Assembly: GCF_001654495.1 (NCBI RefSeq)
Contig: NZ_CP015849.1
Span: forward strand, 2,618,501-2,682,500
DNA length: 64,000 nt
Reading direction: 5' to 3'
Source of the DNA: Streptomyces sp. SAT1
GTDB lineage: Bacteria; Actinomycetota; Actinomycetes; Streptomycetales; Streptomycetaceae
Part shown: positions 45,847-55,234 of the stretch, in pieces
Layout of the letters: every line of letters begins with the position of its first letter
Numbering within the stretch: position 1 is the first letter of the stretch
Notes under the pieces: generated by a model
The model's database searches: none
What the model saw: the letters and a program-made list of their open reading frames with translations, nothing else
Told to the model about the DNA's origin: nothing
Translations under genes and position numbers: made by a program

Positions 45847-48183
45847 TTACGGGAATACGGGACCATCGGCCGGAACCGTGATAGCACCGTCTTCAAAACG
45901 GAGGAGATAGGTTGCGTTGGACCTGCCTGCGGCACGCACCACTTCCTCGAAAATTCGCGGCGTAAGATTTCCCATCGTGTCATGTACGTCAAGGACAGCC
46001 ACTCGATGACTCATCGGGTAATCAAGTTGGCTTGCCGACTTTTTGGCGGCCTTCCTGATTCCTGTGACACTATCGACATCCTTGAGTTGGTACCCGTAGT
46101 CCATCGCCCCGTCCGGATACCGCGTATAGACGTCGATGTCGTACGTGGTGCCGGCATCCCCGAGTTCGAACCCCAGACGAGTGTCACCGCGGCTCTGCAA
46201 TTCTTCGGCATGTATCAGAGCCATGTAAGCCGCCGGGACCATGCTTTCCTTTGGATCTCTTCTGGTCGGCCCCTTTTTGTACATGTCCAAGATTTCTCTA
46301 TAGTTTTCGACTCCGCGCAGATTTCCACGGTTGATTATCTCCGCGACACCGGCTCCGTAAGGGTCCTTTCGTAGCGAGCGGAGCACCGCCTCCTGATCAC
46401 GACTGTCCATCTTGGCATGTTTCAGCTCGTCGAGAACTCCAGCCTCCTGCTCCGGCTTGATGGGGCCGGTGTGTGCCTGGGAATGTTCTCCTGACGTGGC
46501 GGCATATCTCGCGGGATCTACGTCCGGTACGACACCGTGTGATGCGCCCACATCGCCTGCTACGTCATACGGATCGTTTCCCGGTGCTCCGTCGTGTGGC
46601 GCGACTTCATGTGCCGACTCCGTCGATGGGTGACCGGATGAGCTCTGTCCACGGCCGCCCGCGCCGTGAGGACCATCGCCGCCGAGGCCTTGACTTTCCG
46701 TGCCGGACCGGCCTAGGTGGTTGTGAACGCCTCCTGCCTCGTCCCCCCGCGGCGCCGCGCCTGCCCCGCGAGGGCCGTCCGGCACGCCGCCACCAGTCTC
46801 ATGGCTCATGTGCGGGGAAAGACGATCGACCTCTTGAGCGGGGGCTTCCTCCGTCCACCGTCCGGCACCTACGAGTTCTCGGTCGCCTGTTCGCACAGAC
46901 GGCACGCGGGCGGCCGCGGAAGGCTCCCGTACCGCCGGTGCCGTGTTCGGGGTGCCGTCCGCGTGCAGCGGAACCAGTTTGCCGTCCTTGGCGATCCGGT
47001 AGCGGTCGTTCAGGTCGAGGGCGGTGTCGGGGAGGTGGGGCTTCGGGAGCTTGAGGTGGTCGCTGACGCGGGCGAGGACATCGGAGATCTTCGGCAGGTC
47101 GGACAGGCCCTCGGCCGCCCTCATGCCACCCGAGACGGGGTCGAGGGCGTCGCCTGCCCTGGCCAGGGCGCCTGCGGTGTCGGCCGCCCGGCCTGCCTTG
47201 CCCACCTTGGCGAGGCCACCGGCAGCTCCTCCGAACAGGGTGAGGAGGTTGAAAGCGGTGACGGCGTGGGCGCGCGCCGGGTCCTCGTCCCAGGTGTCGT
47301 AGGCGACGAACCCCTTGCCGAACTCGTCGGCGTACGCCTCGCTGTTCCGCTGCCAGTCCGAGAGATGGTCACCCAGGCCGACCGCGTCCATGCCGTAGGC
47401 GTACGCCCCGACGACGGTGCGTCTGAGGCCGTCCCAGGTGTCGCCGCGGGCCTGGGCGCCGTTGATGCCCAGGAGGTTGTCCTCAAGGACACCCAGACCG
47501 ACGAAGCCGCCCCAGACGCTGTCCTTGACGATGCCGTCCCAGGCCCAGCTCTTGGCGCCGTGCTTCCACCAGTCCAGGCTCCACCGCTCGTAGGAGCGGT
47601 TCTCCGGGCTGCCCCACGGCAGGTGGTCCATGGATGTCAGCGTGTCGGCGTGGACGCCGTACATGCCTGGCGCGTGGCTGCCGTCGTCGACCACCCAGCT
47701 GGGACGGCACGCCCCCGGGCTGATGCGGTCGATCTTGCTCGCGGCGTCGCGCTCCGCGGTCTGGAACCCGTCGACGGCTTCCGCGACACCGTCCATCAGG
47801 GCCTTGTGCGCGTCGAACTTGTCCTGGTCCTTGGACCAGTCCTCGTCGCCCCGCACGCTGTCCACGAAGGCCGACGCCTTCTCCCGCAATGCCTTCAAGC
47901 GGTCCGCATGCGGCTTCGCCTCCGCTGTGAAGGTCTCCAGCGCGTCGGCCAGGGACTCGATGTGGGCGGCGAACTCGTCCGCCGTGTCCATCACCGGCTG
48001 GGTGGAGGAAAAGAGCTGGTCGGCCTCCGGCGCCTTGTAGTAGGCGGCCGTCGCCTGGAAGCGGGAGTGGACGTCCTGGCCGTCGTTGCGGATACCGACC
48101 GCGCGGGTCCGGAACTCGGAGACGGCCTTGGACAGCTCGGTGAAGTCACCGGTGTACTGCGGGATTCCTCCCGGATCGATCAC
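45847..48183 (-). CDS. Large polymorphic toxin, type VII-type N-terminus and nuclease-like C-terminus
   Basis: 778 residues from GTG 48183, overlapping the DUF6507 stop (GTGA). Residues 1-150 are helical in the WXG/LXG manner (FTELSKAVSEFRTRAVGIRNDG...). A hydrophobic Gly/Ala pretoxin stretch (about 310-345) and a Gly/His/Asp-rich linker (about 450-560) follow. The last 110 residues carry GFELGDAGTTYDIDVYTR and YGYQLKDV (about 670-703), spaced like an E-x-D-x-QxK nuclease core of the PD-(D/E)xK superfamily. The C-terminal coding region is of lower G/C content. It probably kills competitors by cutting DNA or RNA; the mechanism is inferred. Confidence 0.7.
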   Translation of the reverse strand: MIDPGGIPQYTGDFTELSKAVSEFRTRAVGIRNDGQDVHSRFQATAAYYKAPEADQLFSSTQPVMDTADEFAAHIESLADALETFTAEAKPHADRLKALREKASAFVDSVRGDEDWSKDQDKFDAHKALMDGVAEAVDGFQTAERDAASKIDRISPGACRPSWVVDDGSHAPGMYGVHADTLTSMDHLPWGSPENRSYERWSLDWWKHGAKSWAWDGIVKDSVWGGFVGLGVLEDNLLGINGAQARGDTWDGLRRTVVGAYAYGMDAVGLGDHLSDWQRNSEAYADEFGKGFVAYDTWDEDPARAHAVTAFNLLTLFGGAAGGLAKVGKAGRAADTAGALARAGDALDPVSGGMRAAEGLSDLPKISDVLARVSDHLKLPKPHLPDTALDLNDRYRIAKDGKLVPLHADGTPNTAPAVREPSAAARVPSVRTGDRELVGAGRWTEEAPAQEVDRLSPHMSHETGGGVPDGPRGAGAAPRGDEAGGVHNHLGRSGTESQGLGGDGPHGAGGRGQSSSGHPSTESAHEVAPHDGAPGNDPYDVAGDVGASHGVVPDVDPARYAATSGEHSQAHTGPIKPEQEAGVLDELKHAKMDSRDQEAVLRSLRKDPYGAGVAEIINRGNLRGVENYREILDMYKKGPTRRDPKESMVPAAYMALIHAEELQSRGDTRLGFELGDAGTTYDIDVYTRYPDGAMDYGYQLKDVDSVTGIRKAAKKSASQLDYPMSHRVAVLDVHDTMGNLTPRIFEEVVRAAGRSNATYLLRFEDGAITVPADGPVFP

Positions 48184-48584
48184 CTCGGCCGCTCCCCGTG
48201 CCGGTCTGCCTGCTCGACCACCGCCCGCAGGTCGGCGGACGAGGGGGCCTTCGCCGCTTCGCGCTGGGCACGCGCTGCCATGGTCAAATCACCGTCGATG
48301 TACGCGGTGGTGGCATCGACGGTTCCGTCCGTCGTCTTCTTGATGCGAGCCGCCATGAGCGTGATCTGCGACCCGGTGTCGGAGACGACATTCGCCACCG
48401 CGGCGCCGACCGGACCGACGGGCGCGGAGCCGCAGTACGGACCGCTGATCGTGCCCGCACAGAGGGCGGTTTCCTCGACGCTCTTGCCGTACCCCTTGAT
48501 GTCCTTGGCCAGGTCTTCGGCCGCGAGACCGACCAACGACAGAATCGACTCCACCCCGCTGGGCCTGACATCCCACCCCGTCAT
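48180..48584 (-). CDS. DUF6507-like small helical protein
   Basis: 134 residues from ATG 48584 with a GGGGGGAG ribosome-binding site. MTGWDVRPSGVESILSLVGLAAEDL and the alternating small-residue helices resemble DUF6507, an ESX-like partner often encoded upstream of large toxins. It overlaps the toxin gene by four bases and may act as its chaperone or co-secreted partner. Confidence 0.65.
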   Translation of the reverse strand: MTGWDVRPSGVESILSLVGLAAEDLAKDIKGYGKSVEETALCAGTISGPYCGSAPVGPVGAAVANVVSDTGSQITLMAARIKKTTDGTVDATTAYIDGDLTMAARAQREAAKAPSSADLRAVVEQADRHGERPR

Positions 48585-48736
48585 GTCTCTCTCCCCCCGT
48601 GGGTTTCCCGCGACGACACGCTCCCTCCGCCGGTCCGGGCAAGTCGTACGGACCGGCGGAGAAGACCCTCCTCCGTATCAGGGCGCTGATCGCCGGAACA
48701 ACGCACTTCGGTATGGAGGGGGAAGACCCGGCCGGA

Positions 48737-49237
48737 TCATCCCGTTCGGTGCGCGAGCGGGCGGTCGGCACTCAGTTCTGCTCGTCCGAACAGCAGGGCG
48801 TAGCCCCGGGGGAGTTGCGTCAGGACGTTCGTCAGGAGGGGTGGGGGCAGGAGGTCCGCCAGGACGGTGAGGACCGTGCTGGTGTCCCAACGGGCCGTTG
48901 CGGTCGTGGCGTTGTCGAGGCGGGAGGCCACCGATTCCACGAAGTCGCGGGCCGGGAGGGGGTGGAGGGCCGGGATCTGGGCGGCGATGAGGCCGGCCGC
49001 TTCCTCGGGGAGGGCGTGGGCCAGGGACACGCGTTCCTCGCCGGTCACCTGGGAGCCGAGGGCCGAGAGGACGACGCGGGTGCGGTGTTCCGCCTCCGCC
49101 GCGGTCCGGTATCCGCCCGCGTTCCGTACGCGTTCGGTCAGTGTGAGCCAGGTGCACGGGGCGGTGGCGCAACGGGCCGTGGCCGTGCGGGGCGTCGTGC
49201 GGGGCGTCGTCTTGGTGGGGGCCGCCGTCGCGGTCAT
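48737..49237 (-). CDS. DUF2267-domain protein
   Basis: 166 residues from ATG 49237 with GGAGGAG upstream. After a Thr/Arg-rich leader, VRNAGGYRTAAEAEHRTRVVLSALGSQVTGEERVSLAHALPEEAAGLIAAQ matches DUF2267. The family is stress-associated in actinobacteria but of unknown function. It lies between the toxin cluster and hsp18. Confidence 0.75.
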   Translation of the reverse strand: MTATAAPTKTTPRTTPRTATARCATAPCTWLTLTERVRNAGGYRTAAEAEHRTRVVLSALGSQVTGEERVSLAHALPEEAAGLIAAQIPALHPLPARDFVESVASRLDNATTATARWDTSTVLTVLADLLPPPLLTNVLTQLPRGYALLFGRAELSADRPLAHRTG

Positions 49238-49308
49238 CGTGTGGGATCTCCTCCGCGTGGGTCGCGTGGGTGACGTGGGTTCGGTCGCCGGGCGCGTGGG
49301 CGCGTCCC

Positions 49309-49338
49309 GTGAGCGGCCGGTGGCGGCCTTGGGCTCAC
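49309..49338 (-). terminator. Weak hairpin after hsp18
   Basis: GTGAGC (49309-49314) pairs with GCTCAC (49333-49338), with inner GGCC arms. It is about 25 bases past the hsp18 stop. Confidence 0.35.
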
Positions 49339-49360
49339 AGGACGCGTCTCCTACGGGATC

Positions 49361-49780
49361 TCAGCTGCTCAGCTGCTTGCGGTCGCTGCCGCCGGTGATC
49401 TGGATCTTGCGGGGCTTGGCCTGCTCGGCGACCGGGATGCGCAGGGTGAGGACACCGGCCTCGTACGAGGCGTCGATGCGTTCGGTGTCGAGGGTCTCGC
49501 CGAGGAACAGCTGCCGGGTGAACGTCCCCGTGGGGCGTTCGGCGACGATCATCTCCGCGCCCTCGGGGGCGGGAGACCTCCGCTCGGCGTGGACGTTCAG
49601 CACGTTCCGCTCGACGTCCAGGTCGATGGTCTCCGGGTCGACCCCGGGGAGGTCGAAGTGGACGACGAAGTCGTCTCCCGAGCGATAGGCGTCCATGGGC
49701 ATGGCGCCGGGCCGGGCGGGGCCGAAGACCTGCTGCGCGAGGCGGTCGAACTCGCGGAAGGGGTCGGAGCGCATGAGCAT
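49361..49780 (-). CDS. hsp18: Hsp20-family small heat-shock protein (Hsp18-like)
   Basis: 139 residues. The alpha-crystallin domain runs from [30 protein letters not shown] to [20 protein letters not shown], which includes the C-terminal IxI-type motif. It begins [20 protein letters not shown], the usual Streptomyces Hsp18 start. ATG 49780 is preferred; GTG 49783 is also within reach of AGGAG. It is an ATP-independent holdase that oligomerises in the cytosol. The promoter is at 49831-49859. I see no clear HAIR or CIRCE box. Confidence 0.9.
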   Translation of the reverse strand: MLMRSDPFREFDRLAQQVFGPARPGAMPMDAYRSGDDFVVHFDLPGVDPETIDLDVERNVLNVHAERRSPAPEGAEMIVAERPTGTFTRQLFLGETLDTERIDASYEAGVLTLRIPVAEQAKPRKIQITGGSDRKQLSS

Positions 49781-49830
49781 CACAGGTCACTCCTTTCCTG
49801 TGGAACTGGGTGCGATGCCCTACCTCTCTT

Positions 49831-49859
49831 TATATAGCTCGCGGAATGAAAGCTGACAA
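49831..49859 (-). promoter_or_regulatory. Near-consensus vegetative promoter of hsp18
   Basis: On the minus strand TTGTCA (49854-49859) is separated by exactly 17 bases from TATATA (49831-49836). This is unusually close to the sigma-70/HrdB consensus for Streptomyces and lies about 50 bases before the start codon. Confidence 0.7.
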
Positions 49860-49867
49860 GCCCCGAC

Positions 49868-50728
49868 TCAGGTCTGGTCGGCGAGAAACGCCCGCACCGC
49901 CTCGTACAGGGCGTCCGGCTGGTCCAGGTGGACGTCATGGCCCGCCGCGGGGAGGGTCAGGAGGCGGGTCGCGGCGGGGCGGCGGGTGTGCATCTCGGCG
50001 GACTCCGCCTCGCGCATCGTGCCGTCGGCGCCCCGCACCACCAGCACGGGGCAGGTGATCGCCTGCCACTCCCGCCAGTGGTCGCGCCGGGTCAGTTCGG
50101 CGATCGTGGAGACGATGACGTCCCTGTCGGTCCTCGGCCACCAGCCGTCCGCCCGCTGCTCCAGACCCCGCGCCCACGCCTCGTGGCCGAGGAAGCGGGC
50201 CGCCGCCTCGGCGGTGGGGAACGGGACCGGCCAGGAGTCCAGCCAGGCTCCGATCCGGGCGGGGAGGTCCGGGGGCGCGATCGAGGGGCCCGCCTCGACG
50301 AGGATCAGGGACCGCACCAGGTCGGGGCGGGCGGCGGCCAGCAGGAGGGCGGTGTGGCCGCCGAAGGACTGGCCCACGACCACGGCCGGGGCGAGGGCCA
50401 GTTCGTCCGCCAGGGCCGCCGCGTCCGCGACATGTGCCTCGCGGGTCACGTCCCCGGGGCGGCGGGTGCTCCCGCCGTGGCCCCGGGCGTCGTACGCCAC
50501 CACCCGGTGGCCGTCCGCCCGCAGCCGCGCGGCCAGGTCGTCCCACTCGCCCCGGTGGCCCGCCAGTCCGTGCAGGAGCAGGACGGACGGGCGCGAGGGC
50601 GTGGGGGGCGAGGGCAGGGGCGGGGGCGCGTGGTCCTCGTAGGCGAGGTGTGTGCCGTCCGGGCGGGGCAGCCGGCCCGGACGGGTGCGCGGGGCGGCGG
50701 GGGTCGTGTCCGGTCGTCCGTCGGGCAT
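49868..50728 (-). CDS. Alpha/beta hydrolase
   Basis: 286 residues. The fold is marked by VLLLHGLAGHRGEWDDLAARL (oxyanion HG), the nucleophile elbow VVGQSFGGHTA, the acid near VLVVRGADGT and the His in LPAAGHDVHLDQPD. A Pro-rich leader of about 45 residues precedes it. The substrate is unknown; similar to haloperoxidase-like esterases. ATG 50728 is used. Confidence 0.83.
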   Translation of the reverse strand: MPDGRPDTTPAAPRTRPGRLPRPDGTHLAYEDHAPPPLPSPPTPSRPSVLLLHGLAGHRGEWDDLAARLRADGHRVVAYDARGHGGSTRRPGDVTREAHVADAAALADELALAPAVVVGQSFGGHTALLLAAARPDLVRSLILVEAGPSIAPPDLPARIGAWLDSWPVPFPTAEAAARFLGHEAWARGLEQRADGWWPRTDRDVIVSTIAELTRRDHWREWQAITCPVLVVRGADGTMREAESAEMHTRRPAATRLLTLPAAGHDVHLDQPDALYEAVRAFLADQT

Positions 50729-50887
50729 CGTCCGTTCGTCCCCCAGCGCGTGGTCACTGCTGCCGTTCGGTCCGGCGTCAGCCTAGCCAGGGGGTCCTGG
50801 GCCAGGACACATCCCTCCGCCTGCGCCCCGAGGGTCTCCTTCGCCTGCCTCCCCGAGGTCCCTCGTCCCCCCGGGGCGCGGGACCGG

Positions 50888-51361
50888 TCAGCCGAACATG
50901 CCCGGCCGGTAGTCGCCCGCGGGCTGCCGGACGATGACGTTCAGGCGGTTGTAGGCGTTGATCAGGGCGATCAGGCTCACGAGGGCGGCGAGTTGGTCCT
51001 CGTCGTAGTGCTTGGCGGCGTTCTCCCACGCCTCGTCGGTGACGCCGCCGGACGCGTCCGCGATACGGGTGCCCTGTTCCGTCAGTTCCAGGGCGGCGCG
51101 CTCGGCCTCGGTGAAGACCTTCGCCTCCCGCCACACCGCGACCAGGTTCAGGCGGTCGGCGGTCTCACCGGCGGCCGTGGCGTCCTTGGTGTGCATGTCG
51201 GTGCAGAAACCGCAGCCGTTGATCTGGCTGGCGCGGATCTTCACCAGTTCCTGGGTCGCGGCCGGGAGCGTCGAGTCCGTGAGGACCTTGCCCGCGGAGT
51301 TGACGTGGCGCATGAACTTGCCGGCGACGGGGTTGCCGAAAAGGCTGAGGCGGGCTTCCAT
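50888..51361 (-). CDS. Carboxymuconolactone decarboxylase / AhpD-like protein
   Basis: 157 residues. The AhpD core INGCGFCTDMHTKDA has the CxxC plus His of alkylhydroperoxidases. ATG 51361 has AAGGAG six bases upstream; Met 51364 is too close and the longer upstream frame is unsupported. It begins MEARLSLF and includes ELVKIRASQINGC. It likely reduces peroxides or serves as a redox stress protein. Confidence 0.85.
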   Translation of the reverse strand: MEARLSLFGNPVAGKFMRHVNSAGKVLTDSTLPAATQELVKIRASQINGCGFCTDMHTKDATAAGETADRLNLVAVWREAKVFTEAERAALELTEQGTRIADASGGVTDEAWENAAKHYDEDQLAALVSLIALINAYNRLNVIVRQPAGDYRPGMFG

Positions 51362-51606
51362 CATGGGCTCCTTGGTCTTGGTGCTGGTGCTGGTGCTCGT
51401 CGTTCGCTCGCTCGGTTGCACAGACATGACGGGGCGCGGGAGCCATATGTGACGGGTCCGGAGATGTTTGTGGTGTGAGCTGGGTCTCACCCGCGTGCCC
51501 CGCGTGCCCCGCGCTTCCGGGTGCCGCGCATGCGGGGGTTAGCCTCGGTCCGTTCGGCGTCCGCACCCGGACGTCCGCAGGTCATCGGGGAGACAGGGAG
51601 ACAGTG

Positions 51607-51912
51607 ATGGCGAGGATTCCTACGGCGGCGGTCGCCGCGACCGGGCTCGTCGGCGGGTACGGGGTGGCCCGCTGGACCAAGAAGCGGCAGCTCGGCGGGG
51701 CCGTGCTGGCCGTCGCCGGTGCCGCCGCCGCGCAGCAGTGGCGGCGGCAGGCGGGCGGCCGGGCGGCGGGCGCCCTCACGGCGGCCTATGTCGCCGCGTT
51801 CGCCGGGTCGCACCCGCTGGCCAAGAAGGTGGGCGCCTGGCCGTCCGTGTTCGGCGTGGCCGGCGCGGTCGCCCTCGCCTCCTGGGCCGTCGCCGACCGG
51901 CGCGCCGCGTAG
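51607..51912 (+). CDS. Small Ala-rich membrane protein
   Basis: 101 residues from ATG 51607 with GGGAG upstream. Hydrophobic stretches near residues 5-20, 29-42, 53-66 and 77-95 suggest three or four membrane helices (LGGAVLAVAGAAAAQQW, VFGVAGAVALASWAVADRR). It is a common Streptomyces hypothetical of unknown function. Confidence 0.65.
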   Translation: MARIPTAAVAATGLVGGYGVARWTKKRQLGGAVLAVAGAAAAQQWRRQAGGRAAGALTAAYVAAFAGSHPLAKKVGAWPSVFGVAGAVALASWAVADRRAA

Positions 51913-51919
51913 GCGAGCC

Positions 51920-52100
51920 GGGTGCCGCGTGCGCGAGCCGCGTACGGCGTGAGTAAGTTGCGTACAGCGTGAGCGAGCCGCGTACGGCGTGAGCGAGTCA
52001 CGCGCGCCGCGCGACCCATCTCGCGCCGCGCGCGACCCGCGCCCACACAAGCGATCCGCGCGCCCACGCAGGCGACCCGCGCGCCACGCGAGCGACCGCC
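51920..52100. repeat. Two short tandem-repeat families between convergent genes
   Basis: At 51940-51999 three 20-bp units share GCGTACGGCGTGAG (a weaker fourth copy lies at 51920-51939). At 52039-52100 three units of 20-21 bp share GCGCCCACGCAGGCGACC with changes. The whole 226-base gap 51913-52138 is CG/GC-rich and has no gene. Confidence 0.8.
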
Positions 52101-52138
52101 CCCGACACCCGCGCCTCGGGAGGAGGGCGGGCGACGCC

Positions 52139-53668
52139 TCACGCAGGGCTCGACGACGGCGGTGTGACGTCGGGGCGGCCGTTCTGCGCGGCCGGGCCCG
52201 GCTTGCCCGTCACCGCCGTCAGCGGGGTGGCGATGTCCTCCAGGGACCGCCGCTCGGCGTTCACCGCGAGGAACGCCGCGACCAGGCCCGCCGCGCACAT
52301 CAGCGCCGCCCCGATGCAGAACGCGAGGACCGTGTCGCCGACCTCGCCGGTGCCGGTGAGGTCGGCGAAGAGCAGCGGGCCGCTGATGCCGCCGGCCGCG
52401 GTGCCCAGGGCGTAGAAGAAGGCGATGGACATCGCCCTGGTCTCCATCGGGAAGATCTCGGAGACGGTCAGATAGGCGCTGGAGGCGCCCGCGGAGGCGA
52501 AGAACAGCACCGCGCACCAGCAGGCGGTGAGCGTGGTCGCGTCCAGCGTGCCCCGGTCGAACAGCCACGCCGTGCCGAACAGCAGCAGCCCCGACAGCAG
52601 ATACGTGGACGAGATCATCACCCGGCGCCCGACCGTGTCGAAGAGCCGGCCGAGCAGCAGCGGGCCCAGGAAGTTGCCGGCCGCGATGACGGCGAAGTAG
52701 TAGCCGGTGTGGTCGGAGGGGACCTGGAAGAACGTGGTCAGGATGGCGCCGAAGCCGAAGGTGATGGCGTTGTAGAGGAAGGCCTGGCCGATGAAGAGGG
52801 AGAAGCCGAGGACGGCCCGCTTGGGATAGCGGGCGAAGACGGTGCGGCCGATCTCCGCGAAGGAGACGGTACGGCGCTGGTGGATGGTGATCTCCCCGTG
52901 CGGCGCGGGCAGCGGTGCGCCCTTCTCGGCCACGATCCGCTCCTCGATCCCGGCCACCACCTCCTCGGCCTCGCGGTCCCTGCCGTGGATCAGCAGCCAG
53001 CGCGGGCTCTCCGGGACGTGCCGCCGTACGAGGAGGATCACCAGGGCGAGGACGGCGCCGAGCGCGAACGTCAGCCGCCAGCCCAGGTCGGCGGCGAGCA
53101 GATCGGTGTTGAGGGCGAGGATCGACAGCAGCGAGCCGCCGACCGCGCCCACCCAGAAACTGCCGTTGATGATCAGGTCGACCCGGCCTCGGTAGTCCGA
53201 GGGGATCAGTTCGTCGATGGCGGAGTTGATGGCCGCGTACTCGCCCCCGATGCCGAAGCCGGTCAGGAAGCGGAAGAGGAAGAACCACCAGGCCTGGAAG
53301 GAGAAGGCGGTCAGGGCGGTGGCCGCGAGGTACACCGCCAGGGTGATCATGAACAGCTTCCGGCGGCCGTAGCGGTCGGTCAGCCGCCCCCAGAACAGGG
53401 CACCGACGCAGGCGCCCGCCACATACAGCGCGGCGGCCACACCGGTCACCTGCCCGGAGCTGATCGCCAGGCCGCTGCCCGGCTCCGACAGCCGGCTGGC
53501 GATGTTGCCGACGACGGTCACTTCCAGGCCGTCGAGGATCCACACCGTGCCGAGCCCGACGACGATGGTCCAGTGCCAGCGCGACCACGGCAGGCGGTCG
53601 AGTCTGGCGGGGATGTCGGTGGTCACGGTGCGGCCGGTCCCGGCACCCGCGGTCTCAGCGCTGGCCAT
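52139..53668 (-). CDS. Major facilitator superfamily transporter
   Basis: 509 residues, about twelve membrane helices. Family signatures are WGRLTDRYGRRKLFM (loop 2-3), FRFLTGFGIGGEYAAINSAIDEL, VPESPRWLLIHGR at the end of the sixth helix, and GRLFDTVGRRVM in the second half. This is the metabolite:H+ symporter / sugar-porter type. The substrate is unknown. ATG 53668 has GAGGAGGG upstream. Confidence 0.87.
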   Translation of the reverse strand: MASAETAGAGTGRTVTTDIPARLDRLPWSRWHWTIVVGLGTVWILDGLEVTVVGNIASRLSEPGSGLAISSGQVTGVAAALYVAGACVGALFWGRLTDRYGRRKLFMITLAVYLAATALTAFSFQAWWFFLFRFLTGFGIGGEYAAINSAIDELIPSDYRGRVDLIINGSFWVGAVGGSLLSILALNTDLLAADLGWRLTFALGAVLALVILLVRRHVPESPRWLLIHGRDREAEEVVAGIEERIVAEKGAPLPAPHGEITIHQRRTVSFAEIGRTVFARYPKRAVLGFSLFIGQAFLYNAITFGFGAILTTFFQVPSDHTGYYFAVIAAGNFLGPLLLGRLFDTVGRRVMISSTYLLSGLLLFGTAWLFDRGTLDATTLTACWCAVLFFASAGASSAYLTVSEIFPMETRAMSIAFFYALGTAAGGISGPLLFADLTGTGEVGDTVLAFCIGAALMCAAGLVAAFLAVNAERRSLEDIATPLTAVTGKPGPAAQNGRPDVTPPSSSPA

Positions 53669-53743
53669 GGGCTCCCTCCTCGACGAGCGGAACGCCCTGC
53701 GAGTGCCCCCGAAGCGGGGACGTCACGCACGGCGGCGGTCCGC

Positions 53744-55090
53744 CTACGCTCCGAGGAGACGCGACGCCGTGTAGATCAGCAACCCGGCCAGCGAGCCGAC
53801 CACCGTGCCGTTGATGCGGATGAACTGGAGGTCGCGGCCGATGTGGGCCTCGATCTTGCGGGTGGTGTGCTCGGCGTCCCAGCCCGCCACCGTGTCGGTG
53901 ATCAGCGAGGTGATCTCCTTGCGGTACGTCGTCACCACGTACACCGCGGCGCCCTCCACCCAGCGGTCCACCTTGCTCCGCGCCCCCGGGTCCTCGGCCA
54001 TCCGGTGGCCCAGGGAGAGCAGCGAGGCCCGCACCCGCAGGCGCAGCTCGCTGTGCTCGTCCTCCGCCGCGGAGACGATCATGGACCGTACGGCCGTCCA
54101 GGCGGAGGCGATCAGGTCCTGGACCTCGCCCCGGCCGAGGACCTCGCTCTTGAGGCGTTCGATCCGGGCCCGGGTCTCGCTGTCGGACTGGAGGTCGGAG
54201 GCGAAGTCGCCGAGGAACCGGTCCAGCGCCCCGCGCGCGGGGTGGCCGGGCATGTCGCGCATCTCGGTGACGAAGCGGAGCAGTTCCTTGTAGACGCGCT
54301 CGCCGACCTTGCGGTCCACGAACCTCGGCGTCCAGCCGGGCGCGCCGCCCTGCACCGCGTCCATCACGGAGTCGCCGTGCAGCACCAGCCAGTCGTGCGC
54401 CCGGGTGACGACCAGGTCGACGACGCGCCGGTGACCGCCGTCGGCGACGATCTTCTCCAGCATCTTGCCGAGGCCGGGCGCGATCTCCTGCACGGCGGCC
54501 CGGCGGGTGATCGCCTCCCCCACCACCGCCTGCACATCGGAGTCGCGCAGCACGGTCAGCGCGCCGCGCAGCGCGGTGGCCAGTTCGGCGGTCACCCGGT
54601 CGGCGTGCTCCGGCCGGGCGAGCCAGGTCCCCAGCCGGCCGCCGATGCCGACGGCGCGCAGCCGCTGGCGTACGACGTCCTCGGAGAGGAAGTTCTCGCC
54701 GACGAACTCGCCCAGCGAGACACCGAGCTGGTCCTTCTTGGTGGGGATGATCGCGGTGTGCGGGATGGGCAGGCCGAGCGGGTGGCGGAAGAGGGCGGTG
54801 ACCGCGAACCAGTCGGCGAGCGCGCCGACCATGCCCGCCTCCGCCGCGGCCGCGACATAACCTGCCCAGGCGCCCGCGCCGCTGTGCCCGGCCCACTTGG
54901 CCAGGACGTACACCACCGCGACGAACAGCAGCAGCCCGGTCGCGGTCAGTTTCATCCGGCGCACCCCGCGCCGGCGCTCCTCGTCGGCGGGGCTGAACAC
55001 GGTCATCGTGCGGCGGGCCGTGGCGGGCTCCGCCGCCGGGTCCGCCGCCGCGGGGTCCGCCTGAGGCTCGGCCTCCGTCGTTCGTTCCAT
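53744..55090 (-). CDS. DUF445-family membrane protein
   Basis: 448 residues from ATG 55090 (GTG 55099 is also possible). The family start RRMKLTATGLLLFVAVVYVLAKW is a membrane helix, then AAAAEAGMVGALADWFAVTALFRHPLGLPIPHTAIIPTKKDQLG, the DUF445 hallmark. A long helical domain follows, and a C-terminal helix (INGTVVGSLAGLLIYTASRLL) returns to the membrane. Its function is unknown. Confidence 0.88.
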   Translation of the reverse strand: MERTTEAEPQADPAAADPAAEPATARRTMTVFSPADEERRRGVRRMKLTATGLLLFVAVVYVLAKWAGHSGAGAWAGYVAAAAEAGMVGALADWFAVTALFRHPLGLPIPHTAIIPTKKDQLGVSLGEFVGENFLSEDVVRQRLRAVGIGGRLGTWLARPEHADRVTAELATALRGALTVLRDSDVQAVVGEAITRRAAVQEIAPGLGKMLEKIVADGGHRRVVDLVVTRAHDWLVLHGDSVMDAVQGGAPGWTPRFVDRKVGERVYKELLRFVTEMRDMPGHPARGALDRFLGDFASDLQSDSETRARIERLKSEVLGRGEVQDLIASAWTAVRSMIVSAAEDEHSELRLRVRASLLSLGHRMAEDPGARSKVDRWVEGAAVYVVTTYRKEITSLITDTVAGWDAEHTTRKIEAHIGRDLQFIRINGTVVGSLAGLLIYTASRLLGA

Positions 55091-55234
55091 CCGCTCCACC
55101 CGTTCCGTGTTCCCGTACGCGCCGCGCCGCTGAGGTGAGCGGTCCGTACGGGCGGCGCGCACCCGGCGCACATCCCGTACCCGATTGTCCCCTCTGACCT
55201 ACTCCCGGAGCGGACCAGGAGTTCCCGCGGGGAC

